From Chryseobacterium artocarpi (GTDB taxonomy: Bacteria; Bacteroidota; Bacteroidia; Flavobacteriales; Weeksellaceae), in assembly GCF_001684975.1 (NCBI RefSeq), contig NZ_MAYH01000023.1:496001-560000 (forward strand): 64,000 bases of DNA, read 5' to 3'. Within the stretch, counting starts at the first letter, position 1. Each line of letters opens with the position of its first letter. Both the position numbers and the translations under genes were made by a program. The notes under the pieces are model-generated. The model was not told the origin of the DNA, made no database searches, and saw only the letters and a list, made by a program, of their open reading frames with translations. Shown here in pieces: positions 33,909-43,203 of the stretch.

Positions 33909-35087
33909 ATGAAAACAGCATATATTGTAAAAGGATTCAGATCAGCAGTAGGAAAAGCACCAAAAGGTTCCCTACGCTTCACTCGTCCTGACGTCATGGC
34001 AGCTACAGTGATTGAAAAATTAATGGCTGAGCTTCCGCAATTAGACAAAAATAGAATTGATGACCTTATTGTAGGAAATGCAATGCCTGAGGCTGAGCAA
34101 GGTTTGAACGTAGCACGTTTGATTTCCTTAATGGGTTTAAATACAGATAAAGTTCCAGGAGTTACCGTAAACAGATATTGTGCTTCAGGAAGTGAGGCAA
34201 TTGCTATTGCTTCTGCAAAAATTCAGGCTGGTATGGCAGATTGTATCATTGCTGGTGGTACAGAATCTATGTCGTATATTCCTATGGGAGGTTATAAGCC
34301 AGTTCCGGAAACAGATATTGCAAAGACAAACCCTGATTATTACTGGGGAATGGGTTATACTGCTGAAGAAGTAGCAAAACAATACAATATTACAAGAGAA
34401 GAACAGGATCAATTCGCTTTTGAATCTCATATGAAAGCTTTAAAAGCCAATCAGGAAGGTAAATTTGCCAACCAGATTGTTCCGATCCCTGTAGAATATA
34501 ACTTCCTTGACGAAAATCAAAAGCTTCAGACTAAGAAATTTGATTTCTCTGTAGATGAAGGTCCAAGAGCTGACACATCTTTAGCAGGTTTAGCTAAACT
34601 TAGACCAGTATTTGCTAACGGAGGAAGTGTAACTGCCGGAAACTCTTCTCAAATGAGTGACGGAGCAGCTTTCGTAATGGTAATGAGTGAAGAAATGGTA
34701 AAAGAATTAGGACTTGAGCCTGAAGCAAGATTAGTTGCTTATGCCGCAGCAGGACTTGAACCAAGAATTATGGGAATGGGACCTGTTTACGCTATTCCAA
34801 AAGCTTTAAAACAAGCAGGACTTGAATTAAAAGACATCGACTTAATCGAACTTAATGAAGCTTTCGCATCTCAATCTGTTGCAATTAAGAAAGAATTAGG
34901 TTTAAACCCGGATATCTTAAACGTAAACGGAGGAGCTATTGCTCTTGGTCACCCACTTGGATGTACCGGAACCAAACTTACTGTTCAGCTTCTTGATGAA
35001 ATGAGAAGACGTGGTAACAAATACGGAATGGTTTCAATGTGCGTTGGAACCGGACAGGGAGCTGCTTCAATTTTTGAACTGCTTTAA
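33909..35087 (+). CDS. fadA: acetyl-CoA acyltransferase (3-ketoacyl-CoA thiolase)
   Basis: 392 residues, standard thiolase length (B. subtilis FadA about 391). Active-site Cys in VNRYCASGSEAIA, His in GGAIALGHPLGCTGTK, and the second Cys in MCVGTGQGAAS. It cleaves 3-ketoacyl-CoA to acetyl-CoA and a shortened acyl-CoA. Lies in the fadN-fadA-fadE cluster; the 213-base gap before it holds the transposase-fragment element. Confidence 0.95.
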   Translation: MKTAYIVKGFRSAVGKAPKGSLRFTRPDVMAATVIEKLMAELPQLDKNRIDDLIVGNAMPEAEQGLNVARLISLMGLNTDKVPGVTVNRYCASGSEAIAIASAKIQAGMADCIIAGGTESMSYIPMGGYKPVPETDIAKTNPDYYWGMGYTAEEVAKQYNITREEQDQFAFESHMKALKANQEGKFANQIVPIPVEYNFLDENQKLQTKKFDFSVDEGPRADTSLAGLAKLRPVFANGGSVTAGNSSQMSDGAAFVMVMSEEMVKELGLEPEARLVAYAAAGLEPRIMGMGPVYAIPKALKQAGLELKDIDLIELNEAFASQSVAIKKELGLNPDILNVNGGAIALGHPLGCTGTKLTVQLLDEMRRRGNKYGMVSMCVGTGQGAASIFELL

Positions 35088-35122
35088 GAAATTTTGAATT
35101 ATGGATTTTAAATTTTGGATTA
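35088..35122. repeat. left inverted flank of the four-helix-bundle gene
   Basis: Contains AATTTTGAATTATGGATTTT (35090-35109). The complement of the DNA after the gene (35486-35518) contains AATTTTGAATT and ATTATGGATTTTGAATTAT, so similar blocks frame the gene in inverted orientation, with a 6-base offset between blocks. Confidence 0.5.
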
Positions 35123-35485
35123 ATGCAAAAAGAAAATTTAATCAAAGAAAAGACATTCAATTTTGCTTTAGCAATTATCGAGCTGTATAAAATCTGTAAA
35201 TCTCAAAATGAATTTATCCTTTCAAAACAGTTATTAAGAAGTGGAACTTCTATTGGAGCGAATGTTCAGGAGGCTTTAGCTGGATTTTCAGAAAAAGATT
35301 TTCTCCACAAAATGTCAATTGCAAGTAAAGAAGCCAGAGAAACACAATATTGGATTGATTTATTATCACAATCTCAATTAGTGAAGTTTGATGAAATTAA
35401 ATATAAAAAAGAAATACAAAGTATTGTAAATATTTTAACATCAATTGTTAAAACACTTCAAGATAAAGTAAAACTGAAAGCATAA
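35123..35485 (+). CDS. four-helix bundle protein (23S rRNA intervening-sequence / Avd type)
   Basis: 120 residues, all helical. Conserved family marks: KTFNFALAIIELYK near the start, LSKQLLRSGTSIGANVQEAL, EKDFLHKMSIASKEARETQYW. Homologues are encoded inside 23S rRNA intervening sequences, by Avd of diversity-generating retroelements, or stand alone; they bind nucleic acid. Here no retroelement or rRNA is near. The gene sits inside the fad operon between fadA and fadE, framed by inverted repeats, which points to insertion rather than a role in beta-oxidation. Confidence 0.85.
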   Translation: MQKENLIKEKTFNFALAIIELYKICKSQNEFILSKQLLRSGTSIGANVQEALAGFSEKDFLHKMSIASKEARETQYWIDLLSQSQLVKFDEIKYKKEIQSIVNILTSIVKTLQDKVKLKA

Positions 35486-35543
35486 TTCAAAATCCATAAT
35501 CAAGAATTCAAAATTAAATAACTAAAAATTTAAAATATAACAT

Positions 35544-37322
35544 ATGAGCAACATAGTTAAAGGCGGGGAATTCCTAATCAAACAAATTCCTGCAAACGAA
35601 ATTTTCAGTATTGAAGAACTGAATGAAGAGCAAAAAATGCTTCGTGATTCTGCGAAAGAATTTATAGATAGAGAAGTCGTACCTCAAAGAGAACGTTTTG
35701 AGAAAAAAGATTATGCATTTACAGAAGAGACCATGCGTAAACTTGGTGAAATGGGAATGCTTGGAATCGCAGTTCCTGAAGAGTACGGAGGTCTTGGAAT
35801 GGGCTTTGTGACAACAATGCTTGCTTGTGACTACCTTTCCGGAACTACAGGTTCATTGGCAACAGCTTATGGAGCGCATACCGGAATCGGAACTTTACCA
35901 ATCGTTCTTTACGGAACTGAAGAGCAAAAGAAAAAATACCTTCCGGACTTGGCAACAGGGACAAAATTCGGTGCTTACTGCTTAACGGAACCGGATGCTG
36001 GATCTGATGCAAATTCAGGAAAAACTAAAGCAAAACTTTCCGAAGACGGAAAACATTATATCATCAATGGACAAAAAATGTGGATCTCTAATGCTGGATT
36101 TGCAGATACATTCACTCTATTTGCTAAAATTGATGATGATAAAAACATTACAGGTTTCGTAATCAACAGATCTGAACTTGAAAATCCTGAAAGCTTAACT
36201 TTCGGTGAGGAAGAGCACAAATTAGGTATTCGTGCCTCTTCTACCCGTCAGGTTTTCTTCAATGATATGAAAGTTCCTGTAGAAAATCTTTTAGGAGAAA
36301 GAAACAATGGTTTCAAAATCGCTTTAAATGCATTGAACGTAGGTCGTATCAAACTAGCGGCAGCTTGTTTGGATGCACAGAGAAGAATCCTAAACCACTC
36401 TATCCAGTATTCTAACGAAAGAAAACAATTTGGAGTTTCTATCGCTACTTTCGGGGCAATCAGAAAGAAGCTTGCTGAAATGGCAACAGGTGTTTTCGTA
36501 AGTGAGGCTGGTTCTTACAGAGCTGCGAAAAACGTTCAGGATAAAATTGACGAATTGGTAGCAGGTGGAATGGATCACCAGGCTGCTGAACTTAAGGGTG
36601 TTGAAGAATTTGCTGTAGAATGTTCAATCCTAAAAGTATTCGTTTCTGATCTTGCTCAGCACACAGCTGATGAAGGAATCCAGGTGTACGGAGGTATGGG
36701 ATTCTCTGAAGATACTCCGATGGAAGCAGCATGGAGAGATTCAAGAATTTCAAGAATCTACGAAGGTACCAACGAAATCAACAGACTATTAGCGGTAGGA
36801 ATGCTTATTAAGAGAGCAATGAAAGGTGAATTAGACCTTTTATCTCCTGCAATGGCTATCAGCAAAGAATTGATGGGAATTCCTTCGTTTGAAGTTCCTG
36901 ATTATTCAGAGTTCATGAGTGAAGAGAAAGCAATCATTGCAAATCTTAAGAAAGTATTCTTAATGGTTTCAGGGGCTGCTCTTCAAAAATACATGATGGA
37001 TATTGAAAAGCAACAACATTTATTGTTAAACGCTTCTGAAATCCTTAACCAGATTTATATGGCGGAATCTGCTGTATTAAGAGCTGAGAAACATTTCTCT
37101 CCTGATTCTGTAGAAGCTGCAATGGCTCAATTAAACCTTTACAAAGCTGTTGAAAAAATCACTGTAGCTGCTAAAGAAGGAATTATTTCTTTCGCTGAAG
37201 GTGATGAGCAGAGAATGATGCTTTCAGGATTAAGAAGATTTACAAAATATACCAACAACCCGAATGTAGTGGCATTAACTGAAAAAGTAGCTGCTCACTA
37301 TATTGACAAAGGAGCTTATTAG
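35544..37322 (+). CDS. fadE: acyl-CoA dehydrogenase, FadE-like
   Basis: 592 residues. Acyl-CoA dehydrogenase core (EEQKMLRDSAKEFIDREVVP; FAD-binding signature GAYCLTEPDAGSDANSGKT; C-terminal YEGTNEINRLL with the catalytic-base region QVYGGMGFSEDTPMEAAWRD) plus about 190 extra C-terminal helical residues, as in very-long-chain-type enzymes and B. subtilis FadE (about 594). It introduces the first double bond of beta-oxidation. The order fadN-fadA-fadE equals the B. subtilis operon. A strong terminator follows. Confidence 0.93.
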   Translation: MSNIVKGGEFLIKQIPANEIFSIEELNEEQKMLRDSAKEFIDREVVPQRERFEKKDYAFTEETMRKLGEMGMLGIAVPEEYGGLGMGFVTTMLACDYLSGTTGSLATAYGAHTGIGTLPIVLYGTEEQKKKYLPDLATGTKFGAYCLTEPDAGSDANSGKTKAKLSEDGKHYIINGQKMWISNAGFADTFTLFAKIDDDKNITGFVINRSELENPESLTFGEEEHKLGIRASSTRQVFFNDMKVPVENLLGERNNGFKIALNALNVGRIKLAAACLDAQRRILNHSIQYSNERKQFGVSIATFGAIRKKLAEMATGVFVSEAGSYRAAKNVQDKIDELVAGGMDHQAAELKGVEEFAVECSILKVFVSDLAQHTADEGIQVYGGMGFSEDTPMEAAWRDSRISRIYEGTNEINRLLAVGMLIKRAMKGELDLLSPAMAISKELMGIPSFEVPDYSEFMSEEKAIIANLKKVFLMVSGAALQKYMMDIEKQQHLLLNASEILNQIYMAESAVLRAEKHFSPDSVEAAMAQLNLYKAVEKITVAAKEGIISFAEGDEQRMMLSGLRRFTKYTNNPNVVALTEKVAAHYIDKGAY

Positions 37323-37352
37323 TCTTTTAATAACATAAATTTGATTCAAAGG

Positions 37353-37377
37353 CACCCCACAATGGGGTGTTTTTTTT
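37353..37377 (+). terminator. intrinsic terminator after fadE
   Basis: Stem CACCCCA / TGGGGTG, loop CAA, followed by eight T. Confidence 0.9.
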
Positions 37378-37557
37378 ATGTCCTTAACTTTTGAATCAAT
37401 ACGACATTAAAGAGTTTTAGATTTAATTATTTTTTCTTAATTTTATTATATCTAAAAACTTTTAACTTAAAAAGTATTTCAAATAAACTATTCACAAAAA
37501 TATAACGAAGGCAGGTCCTTTAAATAATAACCAAAAAACAATCTAAGACTATTTACT

Positions 37558-37893
37558 ATGGGAAAATTTGTTATTTCAAAAAGAACAAACGGTGATTTTC
37601 AATTCAACCTTAAAGCTGCAAACGGGCAAGTAATTCTTACAAGTCAGGGATACAGTACAAAGCCATCTTGTGAAAACGGAATCAGCTCTGTAAAAACTAA
37701 TTCTCAGGAAGATTCAAAATTTGAAAGAAACACTGCTAAAGACGGCAGATGTTACTTTAACCTTAAAGCCGGAAACGGGCAGATTGTAGGAACCAGCCAA
37801 ATGTATGAATCTGATAACGGTATGGAAAACGGAATTGAATCTGTAAAAAACAATGCTCCGAACGCTTCTGTAGAGGATGAAACAAATATGTAA
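37558..37893 (+). CDS. YegP family protein (DUF1508 tandem)
   Basis: 111 residues consisting of two copies of the small DUF1508 unit: FQFNLKAANGQVILTSQGYS (about 15-34) and CYFNLKAGNGQIVGTSQMYE (about 62-81), each followed by a C/M-ENGI-SVK pattern. The fold is a short beta-beta-alpha unit dimerising in tandem. Function is not established. Single gene with no exact promoter box seen, followed by a terminator at 37916-37944. Confidence 0.9.
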   Translation: MGKFVISKRTNGDFQFNLKAANGQVILTSQGYSTKPSCENGISSVKTNSQEDSKFERNTAKDGRCYFNLKAGNGQIVGTSQMYESDNGMENGIESVKNNAPNASVEDETNM

Positions 37894-37915
37894 AATCATC
37901 TGAAATAATCTTGAT

Positions 37916-37944
37916 AAAAATGCCTTATTTTTTAAGGCATTTTT
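37916..37944 (+). terminator. intrinsic terminator after yegP-like gene
   Basis: Stem AAAAATGCCTTA / TAAGGCATTTTT with T loop and T tract. Confidence 0.8.
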
Positions 37945-37952
37945 TATTTTTG
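37945..37952 (+). promoter_or_regulatory. promoter -7 element (TATTTTTG) for the HD-domain gene
   Basis: Exact TAnnTTTG, 20 bases before the ATG, abutting the preceding terminator. Confidence 0.6.
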
Positions 37953-37972
37953 TACTCTATTTTCTTAGAAAA

Positions 37973-38419
37973 ATGACAAAAGAAGAATTACTGAATAAAG
38001 CAATCAAAATCGCTGATAAGGCACATAAAGGACAAACGGATAAATATCACGCTCCATATATAGGACATGTAATGCGTGTAATGGAATACGGAAAGACAAT
38101 TGATGAAAAAATTGTTGGTGTTTTACATGATGTTGTAGAAGATCATCCGTTGGAGTTCAGCCTGGATTATTTAAGGTCTGAAGGTTTTCCTGAATATATG
38201 ATTTTTGCCATCAGCTGCCTGACAAAGTTTGATCCTGAAGAAGACTATGATGATTTTATTAAAAGAACAGAGAGATCTCTTCTGTCTGTTGCTGTAAAAA
38301 TCAATGATCTTCGTGATAATATGGATCTTAGGAGAGTAAACAGAGAGCTTACTCCCAAAGACATTAAAAGGTTTAATAAATATCTTAAAGCCTATCGCTA
38401 TCTAGTAGAAAAATATTAA
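37973..38419 (+). CDS. small HD-domain hydrolase (SpoT-like)
   Basis: 148 residues. Metal-binding HD pattern: H in IADKAHKGQTDK, H in APYIGHVMRV, HD in VGVLHDVVEDHP, and D in VAVKINDLRDNMD. This arrangement is that of stand-alone (p)ppGpp hydrolases (MESH1-like small alarmone hydrolases); a synthetase domain is absent. Substrate is inferred from the motif only. Ten bases separate it from the M48 protease gene, so the two are likely co-transcribed. Confidence 0.8.
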   Translation: MTKEELLNKAIKIADKAHKGQTDKYHAPYIGHVMRVMEYGKTIDEKIVGVLHDVVEDHPLEFSLDYLRSEGFPEYMIFAISCLTKFDPEEDYDDFIKRTERSLLSVAVKINDLRDNMDLRRVNRELTPKDIKRFNKYLKAYRYLVEKY

Positions 38420-38429
38420 CAAAAACACA

Positions 38430-40481
38430 ATGACTAATAACCTGCCTAAAATTTCAAAAGCTTATCAATCTAAGCTTATTTCCGCTATTGTATCAGTATC
38501 AGTTTTTTTTCTGATGTACTTAATACTTATTGTAGCTTCTCTTTTCATGGTCTTTCTCTTAGGCTATGGTGCTATAAAGCTGTTAAGTATTAACACAAAT
38601 TATTTTACTCTTTTCGGGGCGGCAGGATTATTTAGTGTTGGGATTTTTGTGTTTATATTCCTTGTCAGGTTTATTTTCAGGAAAAATAATTACAGTACTC
38701 GTCATTTGATAGAAGTAACACGTACTCATCAACCGCAACTCTTCACCATGATTGATGAAATTGTAGCGGAAACAAAAGTACAATCTCCCAAAAAGGTATT
38801 TCTGTCTCCTGATGTAAATGCCAGTGTCAGTTATAACTCTGTATTCTGGAGTATGTTTTTACCTGTAAAAAAGAATCTGACCATCGGAATTGGGCTAATC
38901 AATACTACCAGTGTTGGAGAACTGAGAACGATCCTAGCTCATGAGTTTGGGCATTTCTCACAAAGAAGTATGAAAATCGGAGGTTACGTTAATCAGGCTG
39001 AAAAAATTATTTTTGAAACGGTATACAACAACAAGGAGTACGAAAATTTCATTATGGAATTTGCCGGAGGAAATCTTATTTTTAAGTTTTTCGGGCACAT
39101 TTCAGTAGGCTTTATCAGTGCATTTCAATCTATCCTCAAAGGAATTTCCACTTTTCTTTTCAGAAACCATGCTTCTCTTCAAAGAGAAATGGAATATCAT
39201 GCTGATGCTATTGCTACCTTTGTTACCAACCCTGAAGAACAGGCATCATCATTACTAAGACTGGAACTAAGTGATGCTGCCTTGAACTACTCTATCAATT
39301 TTTATATTGAAAGCAATCAAAAATATCAACCTCAAAACCTTTATCAGAATCAGGATTCACTGATGAAAATTTTCAGTGAAAGAAATAATCATCCATACAT
39401 AAACGGGCTTCCTAAGATAGATCTGGAGGATACTACCCGTTATAATAAATCAAGGATAGAAATTGAAGATCAATGGGCATCTCACCCGGATATCGCTAAA
39501 AGAATTGAAAAAATAAAAACAAACCCATCTAAAAATACAATTCCTGATCCGAGACTGGCACGAGAAATTATTCAAGGATTTGACAGTATTTCTGCAACCA
39601 TGACCAAAAAGTATCTGACGCTCTTACAAATAAAAAATGTTGGGGAATTTATTGATGATGAAAGCTTTGTTCAATATTATCTGAGCCAAAGTTCTTATCA
39701 TGATTCAAACTCCAGTTTCAATGGATATTATGACAGATACAACCCTGTTTTAGAAAATATTGATGATCTTGTTCTGGTAACCGGTTCTTATGATAAAACA
39801 GCTCTTTTCAGTGATAAAAAAGTTTCATTAGTGTATGAAAAAATAGGAATAGAAAATGATTTGCAGACTTTAAACTATCTGATGTCCCATCCAAAAGAAA
39901 TAAAAACATTTAGGTTTGATGGCAGCTTATATCGGTCACAGGATGCCAAAAGTCTTATACCCAAACTTGAAGAAGAATTAAAAAAACTAAAGGATGAGCT
40001 CAATGAAAATGACAAAGCCATTTTTCAGCATTATTATAAAGAATCAGATGAAAACAATAAGGTAAATCTTATCAATAAATATAAAAAATTTGCAGCGATA
40101 GATCGTGAGTTTGATGACTTTTATAGCAGTCTTAATGAATTTATGACCTATGTACAGTTTATGACTGTAACACTGCCTTTTGAGGAAATTCGTACACACA
40201 GAGCTAAATTACTGAAGGCAGAAAAACCCTTTAAACAAAAAATAAGAAGTCTTCTTGAAAATTCAGTTTATGGAGAATCTTTAACAACTGAGGACAGAAC
40301 TCTTTTTCAGCAGTATGCAGATGCCGAATACATATATTTTAATAATGATCACTATCTTGAGGATGAAGTTAAAGTTCTTTCATCTCTTATTGAAAGATAC
40401 CAGGCATTATTGAACGAATACTATTTAAGCTCTAAACAGGAATTATTAAATCTACAGATAGAACTGGATAAGGTTTCTTAA
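38430..40481 (+). CDS. M48 family membrane metalloprotease
   Basis: 683 residues. Two N-terminal membrane helices (about 18-48 and 60-85), then the peptidase domain with zinc motif HEFGHFSQ and the downstream Glu in MEYHADAIA. A hydrophobic stretch (about 210-240) lies between them. The C-terminal 300 residues are hydrophilic and helical with no family I recognise. M48 proteases of this type (HtpX/YfgC relatives) act in envelope quality control. Its stop overlaps by four bases the stop of the convergent DUF2490 gene. Confidence 0.88.
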   Translation: MTNNLPKISKAYQSKLISAIVSVSVFFLMYLILIVASLFMVFLLGYGAIKLLSINTNYFTLFGAAGLFSVGIFVFIFLVRFIFRKNNYSTRHLIEVTRTHQPQLFTMIDEIVAETKVQSPKKVFLSPDVNASVSYNSVFWSMFLPVKKNLTIGIGLINTTSVGELRTILAHEFGHFSQRSMKIGGYVNQAEKIIFETVYNNKEYENFIMEFAGGNLIFKFFGHISVGFISAFQSILKGISTFLFRNHASLQREMEYHADAIATFVTNPEEQASSLLRLELSDAALNYSINFYIESNQKYQPQNLYQNQDSLMKIFSERNNHPYINGLPKIDLEDTTRYNKSRIEIEDQWASHPDIAKRIEKIKTNPSKNTIPDPRLAREIIQGFDSISATMTKKYLTLLQIKNVGEFIDDESFVQYYLSQSSYHDSNSSFNGYYDRYNPVLENIDDLVLVTGSYDKTALFSDKKVSLVYEKIGIENDLQTLNYLMSHPKEIKTFRFDGSLYRSQDAKSLIPKLEEELKKLKDELNENDKAIFQHYYKESDENNKVNLINKYKKFAAIDREFDDFYSSLNEFMTYVQFMTVTLPFEEIRTHRAKLLKAEKPFKQKIRSLLENSVYGESLTTEDRTLFQQYADAEYIYFNNDHYLEDEVKVLSSLIERYQALLNEYYLSSKQELLNLQIELDKVS

Positions 40482-41194
40482 TCTGCCCCAGGGAAATCAT
40501 ACGTCTTCACGTGATGATCTGTGCCATCGATATTGATGTTTAAGGCTAGATAAATGAAATGTAAGTTCTTGTTTCCTTTTGCTTCAAATTCACGCTGCCA
40601 AAGGTAACCGCTCACAATACCAAAGTAGTCATCGATCTGATAGCCGAAACCGCCATATACTCTATTTCTGGCAAAAGTAGGCTTCATTGGGCTTACAAGG
40701 AATATTTCATCATAAGCATTCGCGAAGATCGTTCCTTTCTGAATGGTTTTTGAATTCAGAGGAACACTCACATTCAAACGATAACGATAACGCATTCTTT
40801 GGGAAGTCTTGTCAATTTGTGGTTCATAAAACCAGCTTTTTTCTGCACGGAAACGGTTTTCAAATTTTACGATTCCTTTTTTGATATCAATAACATCCTG
40901 AAGCCATACCCTGAACTCTTCCCTGCTTAATTGGTGGTCTTTATAATTAACATATCTTCCAAGACCTACAAAAGGTTTATGATTTTTAGTAAGGTTATAT
41001 CCCAATCCCCCCTTTATCTCATAATAATCCGGATAAGTGTAATCTTCATTACCTCGTAATTGACCTTCTCCATAAATGAAAAATTTTGGATGAAACTTGT
41101 AAGTTAAAGTCACGGCATTGAAGCTGGAGATGTGCTCTTGTGCTTTAAATAAAGATAAACTTAAAAGTAGACTTATTCCTAAAAGACGTTTCAT
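40478..41194 (-). CDS. DUF2490 family putative outer-membrane protein
   Basis: 238 residues. Signal peptide MKRLLGISLLLSLSLFKAQ; ATG at 41194 is set by the TACATTTG element at 41207-41214, which overlaps the alternative start at 41209. The mature part is a series of amphipathic strands (FHPKFFIYGEGQLRGNEDYT, YEIKGGLGYNL, RMRYRYRLNVSVPL, FGIVSGYLWQREF) as in small barrels. DUF2490 has no assigned function. Confidence 0.82.
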   Translation of the reverse strand: MKRLLGISLLLSLSLFKAQEHISSFNAVTLTYKFHPKFFIYGEGQLRGNEDYTYPDYYEIKGGLGYNLTKNHKPFVGLGRYVNYKDHQLSREEFRVWLQDVIDIKKGIVKFENRFRAEKSWFYEPQIDKTSQRMRYRYRLNVSVPLNSKTIQKGTIFANAYDEIFLVSPMKPTFARNRVYGGFGYQIDDYFGIVSGYLWQREFEAKGNKNLHFIYLALNINIDGTDHHVKTYDFPGAD

Positions 41195-41206
41195 ACAAAA
41201 TTTTTG

Positions 41207-41214
41207 CAAATGTA
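41207..41214 (-). promoter_or_regulatory. promoter -7 element (TACATTTG) for the DUF2490 gene
   Basis: Exact TAnnTTTG, 12 bases before the ATG at 41194. Confidence 0.6.
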
Positions 41215-41276
41215 GATTTTTTAATGTTTTTTTAATATTTTTTTAATATTAACTTTCATTAATATCAAGTTAACAA

Positions 41277-43088
41277 TTATTTAATATCAATAGTATAAGA
41301 AAACCCAATATGGAACCATCTTTGAGGCATTTGTACGCCAAATGCTTCCGTATATTTTGTATTGGTAACATTATTAATTAAAACATAGACAGAATAATCT
41401 TTTTTAGTGAAGCTTAACTTCTCATCCAGCAGCTGATAAGTCCCTAAATTTACCCTCTCATTATATCTGTACGCAACTTCATTGGTGAAATGTTTAAGAA
41501 ACTTAAGTTCCAGTTTTGTAATGAACTGATGTCTCAGATTGTCCAGAATATACCTTGAAACAGACTCATTCGGCTCGTTATATTTGCTGTCGATATAAGT
41601 ATATCCAACAGTATATTTAAGCCAATCCAATACTCTGTGATTAACTTCAGCTTCTACTCCTTTCACCTTGATGTCTCCCACATTTCCGGCAAACCAAGTA
41701 GTATCATTAATATCATTTTTAATCCAGTCAATAGAGTTTTTTGAATCTCTTAAAAACCCACTCACTTTCGCTAAAAGGTTTTTATTCTGATATTGATATC
41801 CTATTTCTGATGAGATTGCATTCTCAGGTCGTAAATTCGGATTTCCATGCTCGGTTGGACTTATATAATAAAGTTCTGTAAAGGTAGGAACACGATGCAC
41901 TTTGGCAATATTTCCGTAGATTTTACTATTAGGAGTAAAGTTGTATCCTACATCTAGCCCCGGATAGAAAAAGTTTCCTTCTTTGGAATAATTTGCCCAC
42001 GAAATCCCCGGACTGATGTTTAATTTTTTATCAAATAATGAGAAATGGTGCTCGAAGAAAACCTGAGAAACAAAACGATTCGGATTTCCAAGGTTGCTGC
42101 TCACCAAAAGTTCTTTTCTCAATTCCACACCTACTCCGGTTGTTCCCAATCCCCATTGATAGCTGGAATTTACTTCTCCACCTACATTATTTCCGATGTG
42201 CATATTTCTGTACCCATTAGGATTTTGTCTGGTATAAAGGTACATATCCTGTCCTCTTCTCCAGTACACATTGGAATTAAGCTTTAGCTTCCCAAAAGTC
42301 TGCTGATGTGCCACACTCACAATGGAAGCCTGCATTTCTTCATATTGGTCTCTTGCCTTACTTGATGCATAAAAACCATTTGCCCCGAATTTCTTCTCAG
42401 AAAAGCCTGCCTGAATTCTAACATCACCATCTTTAATATTCAGCTTTCCCTGGTAGAATACATTTCTGATCTCATAATCTGTATTATACATATATCCTTG
42501 TGATGCAGAAGAATTTGCCTGAAGCGTATTAGAAAATTTTTCATTTCCCATCTGCGCATTGAAGCCCAATCCGTAAGAGCCGTTATCACCACCTTCAGCG
42601 CTTATCTTTACTCTTTTTCCAATATGTGCTCTTGTAATAACATTGATTACACCGGCATAGGCATTCTGTCCGAAACGTCGAGCTGCAGGACCTTTTATGA
42701 TTTCTATTTTTTCTACATCTTCTAGATCCACGGGAAGGTTCATAGAATTATGTCCTGTCTGGGAATCATTCATTCTAACCCCGTTCAATAGTAATAAAAC
42801 CTGTTCAAAAGAACTTCCACGGAATCCGATATCACTCTGTACTCCATTCGCTCCTCTCCTTCTGATATCCATTCCCGGAACCTGCTGAAGGATCTCATCA
42901 ATACTTTTGGAAGGAGAATTTGCTATTTCTTCTTTAGTAATTACCGTAATATTCTGATTGGCACTTTTATATGGTGTAGAAATAAATTTCCCCTGAAATT
43001 CAATGCTTTCTATATCCGTTGTCTTTTCCTGTGCATTTACCCAAAGTAAAGATCCCAGAAAAAAAGCACTTCCTATCTTTTTGATCAT
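41277..43088 (-). CDS. TonB-dependent receptor (BtuB/CirA-like size)
   Basis: 603 residues. Signal peptide to WVNAQ; a plug domain (about 45-150: VITKEEIANSPSKSIDEILQ, GFRGSSFEQVLLLLNGVRMN, VEKIEIIKGPAARRFGQNAY, GVINVITR) and a 22-strand barrel ending WFHIGFSYTIDIK. There is no CarboxypepD-like N-terminal extension as in SusC proteins. The compact length fits vitamin B12 or siderophore receptors. The ligand is unknown; no substrate-specific neighbour is present and no cobalamin riboswitch is evident in the short leader. Promoter TACTTTTG at 43121-43128. Confidence 0.9.
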   Translation of the reverse strand: MIKKIGSAFFLGSLLWVNAQEKTTDIESIEFQGKFISTPYKSANQNITVITKEEIANSPSKSIDEILQQVPGMDIRRRGANGVQSDIGFRGSSFEQVLLLLNGVRMNDSQTGHNSMNLPVDLEDVEKIEIIKGPAARRFGQNAYAGVINVITRAHIGKRVKISAEGGDNGSYGLGFNAQMGNEKFSNTLQANSSASQGYMYNTDYEIRNVFYQGKLNIKDGDVRIQAGFSEKKFGANGFYASSKARDQYEEMQASIVSVAHQQTFGKLKLNSNVYWRRGQDMYLYTRQNPNGYRNMHIGNNVGGEVNSSYQWGLGTTGVGVELRKELLVSSNLGNPNRFVSQVFFEHHFSLFDKKLNISPGISWANYSKEGNFFYPGLDVGYNFTPNSKIYGNIAKVHRVPTFTELYYISPTEHGNPNLRPENAISSEIGYQYQNKNLLAKVSGFLRDSKNSIDWIKNDINDTTWFAGNVGDIKVKGVEAEVNHRVLDWLKYTVGYTYIDSKYNEPNESVSRYILDNLRHQFITKLELKFLKHFTNEVAYRYNERVNLGTYQLLDEKLSFTKKDYSVYVLINNVTNTKYTEAFGVQMPQRWFHIGFSYTIDIK

Positions 43089-43120
43089 AATCGTTTCCGT
43101 AGTTTTCTTTTAACAGGATT

Positions 43121-43128
43121 CAAAAGTA
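43121..43128 (-). promoter_or_regulatory. promoter -7 element (TACTTTTG) for the TonB-dependent receptor
   Basis: Exact TAnnTTTG, 32 bases before the ATG at 43088; it leaves a leader of roughly 27 bases. Confidence 0.6.
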
Positions 43129-43171
43129 AGGGAGTTCACCAAGACAGGCAAATGATACTTGTCATAAAAAA

Positions 43172-43203
43172 GACACAGCATTCGGGCTGTGTCAAGTTTT
43201 TTT
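43172..43203. terminator. isolated terminator-like hairpin between divergent genes
   Basis: Stem GACACAGC / GCTGTGTC, loop ATTCGG, T runs on both strands. It lies upstream of the receptor promoter and 300 bases from the uvrA promoter, so no annotated transcript obviously ends here. Confidence 0.7.

Noticed and set aside
43089..43203. Riboswitch with terminator controlling the TonB-dependent receptor
   Set aside because: The receptor promoter (43121-43128) lies between the hairpin and the gene, so the hairpin is not in its leader, and no cobalamin-box motif was seen.
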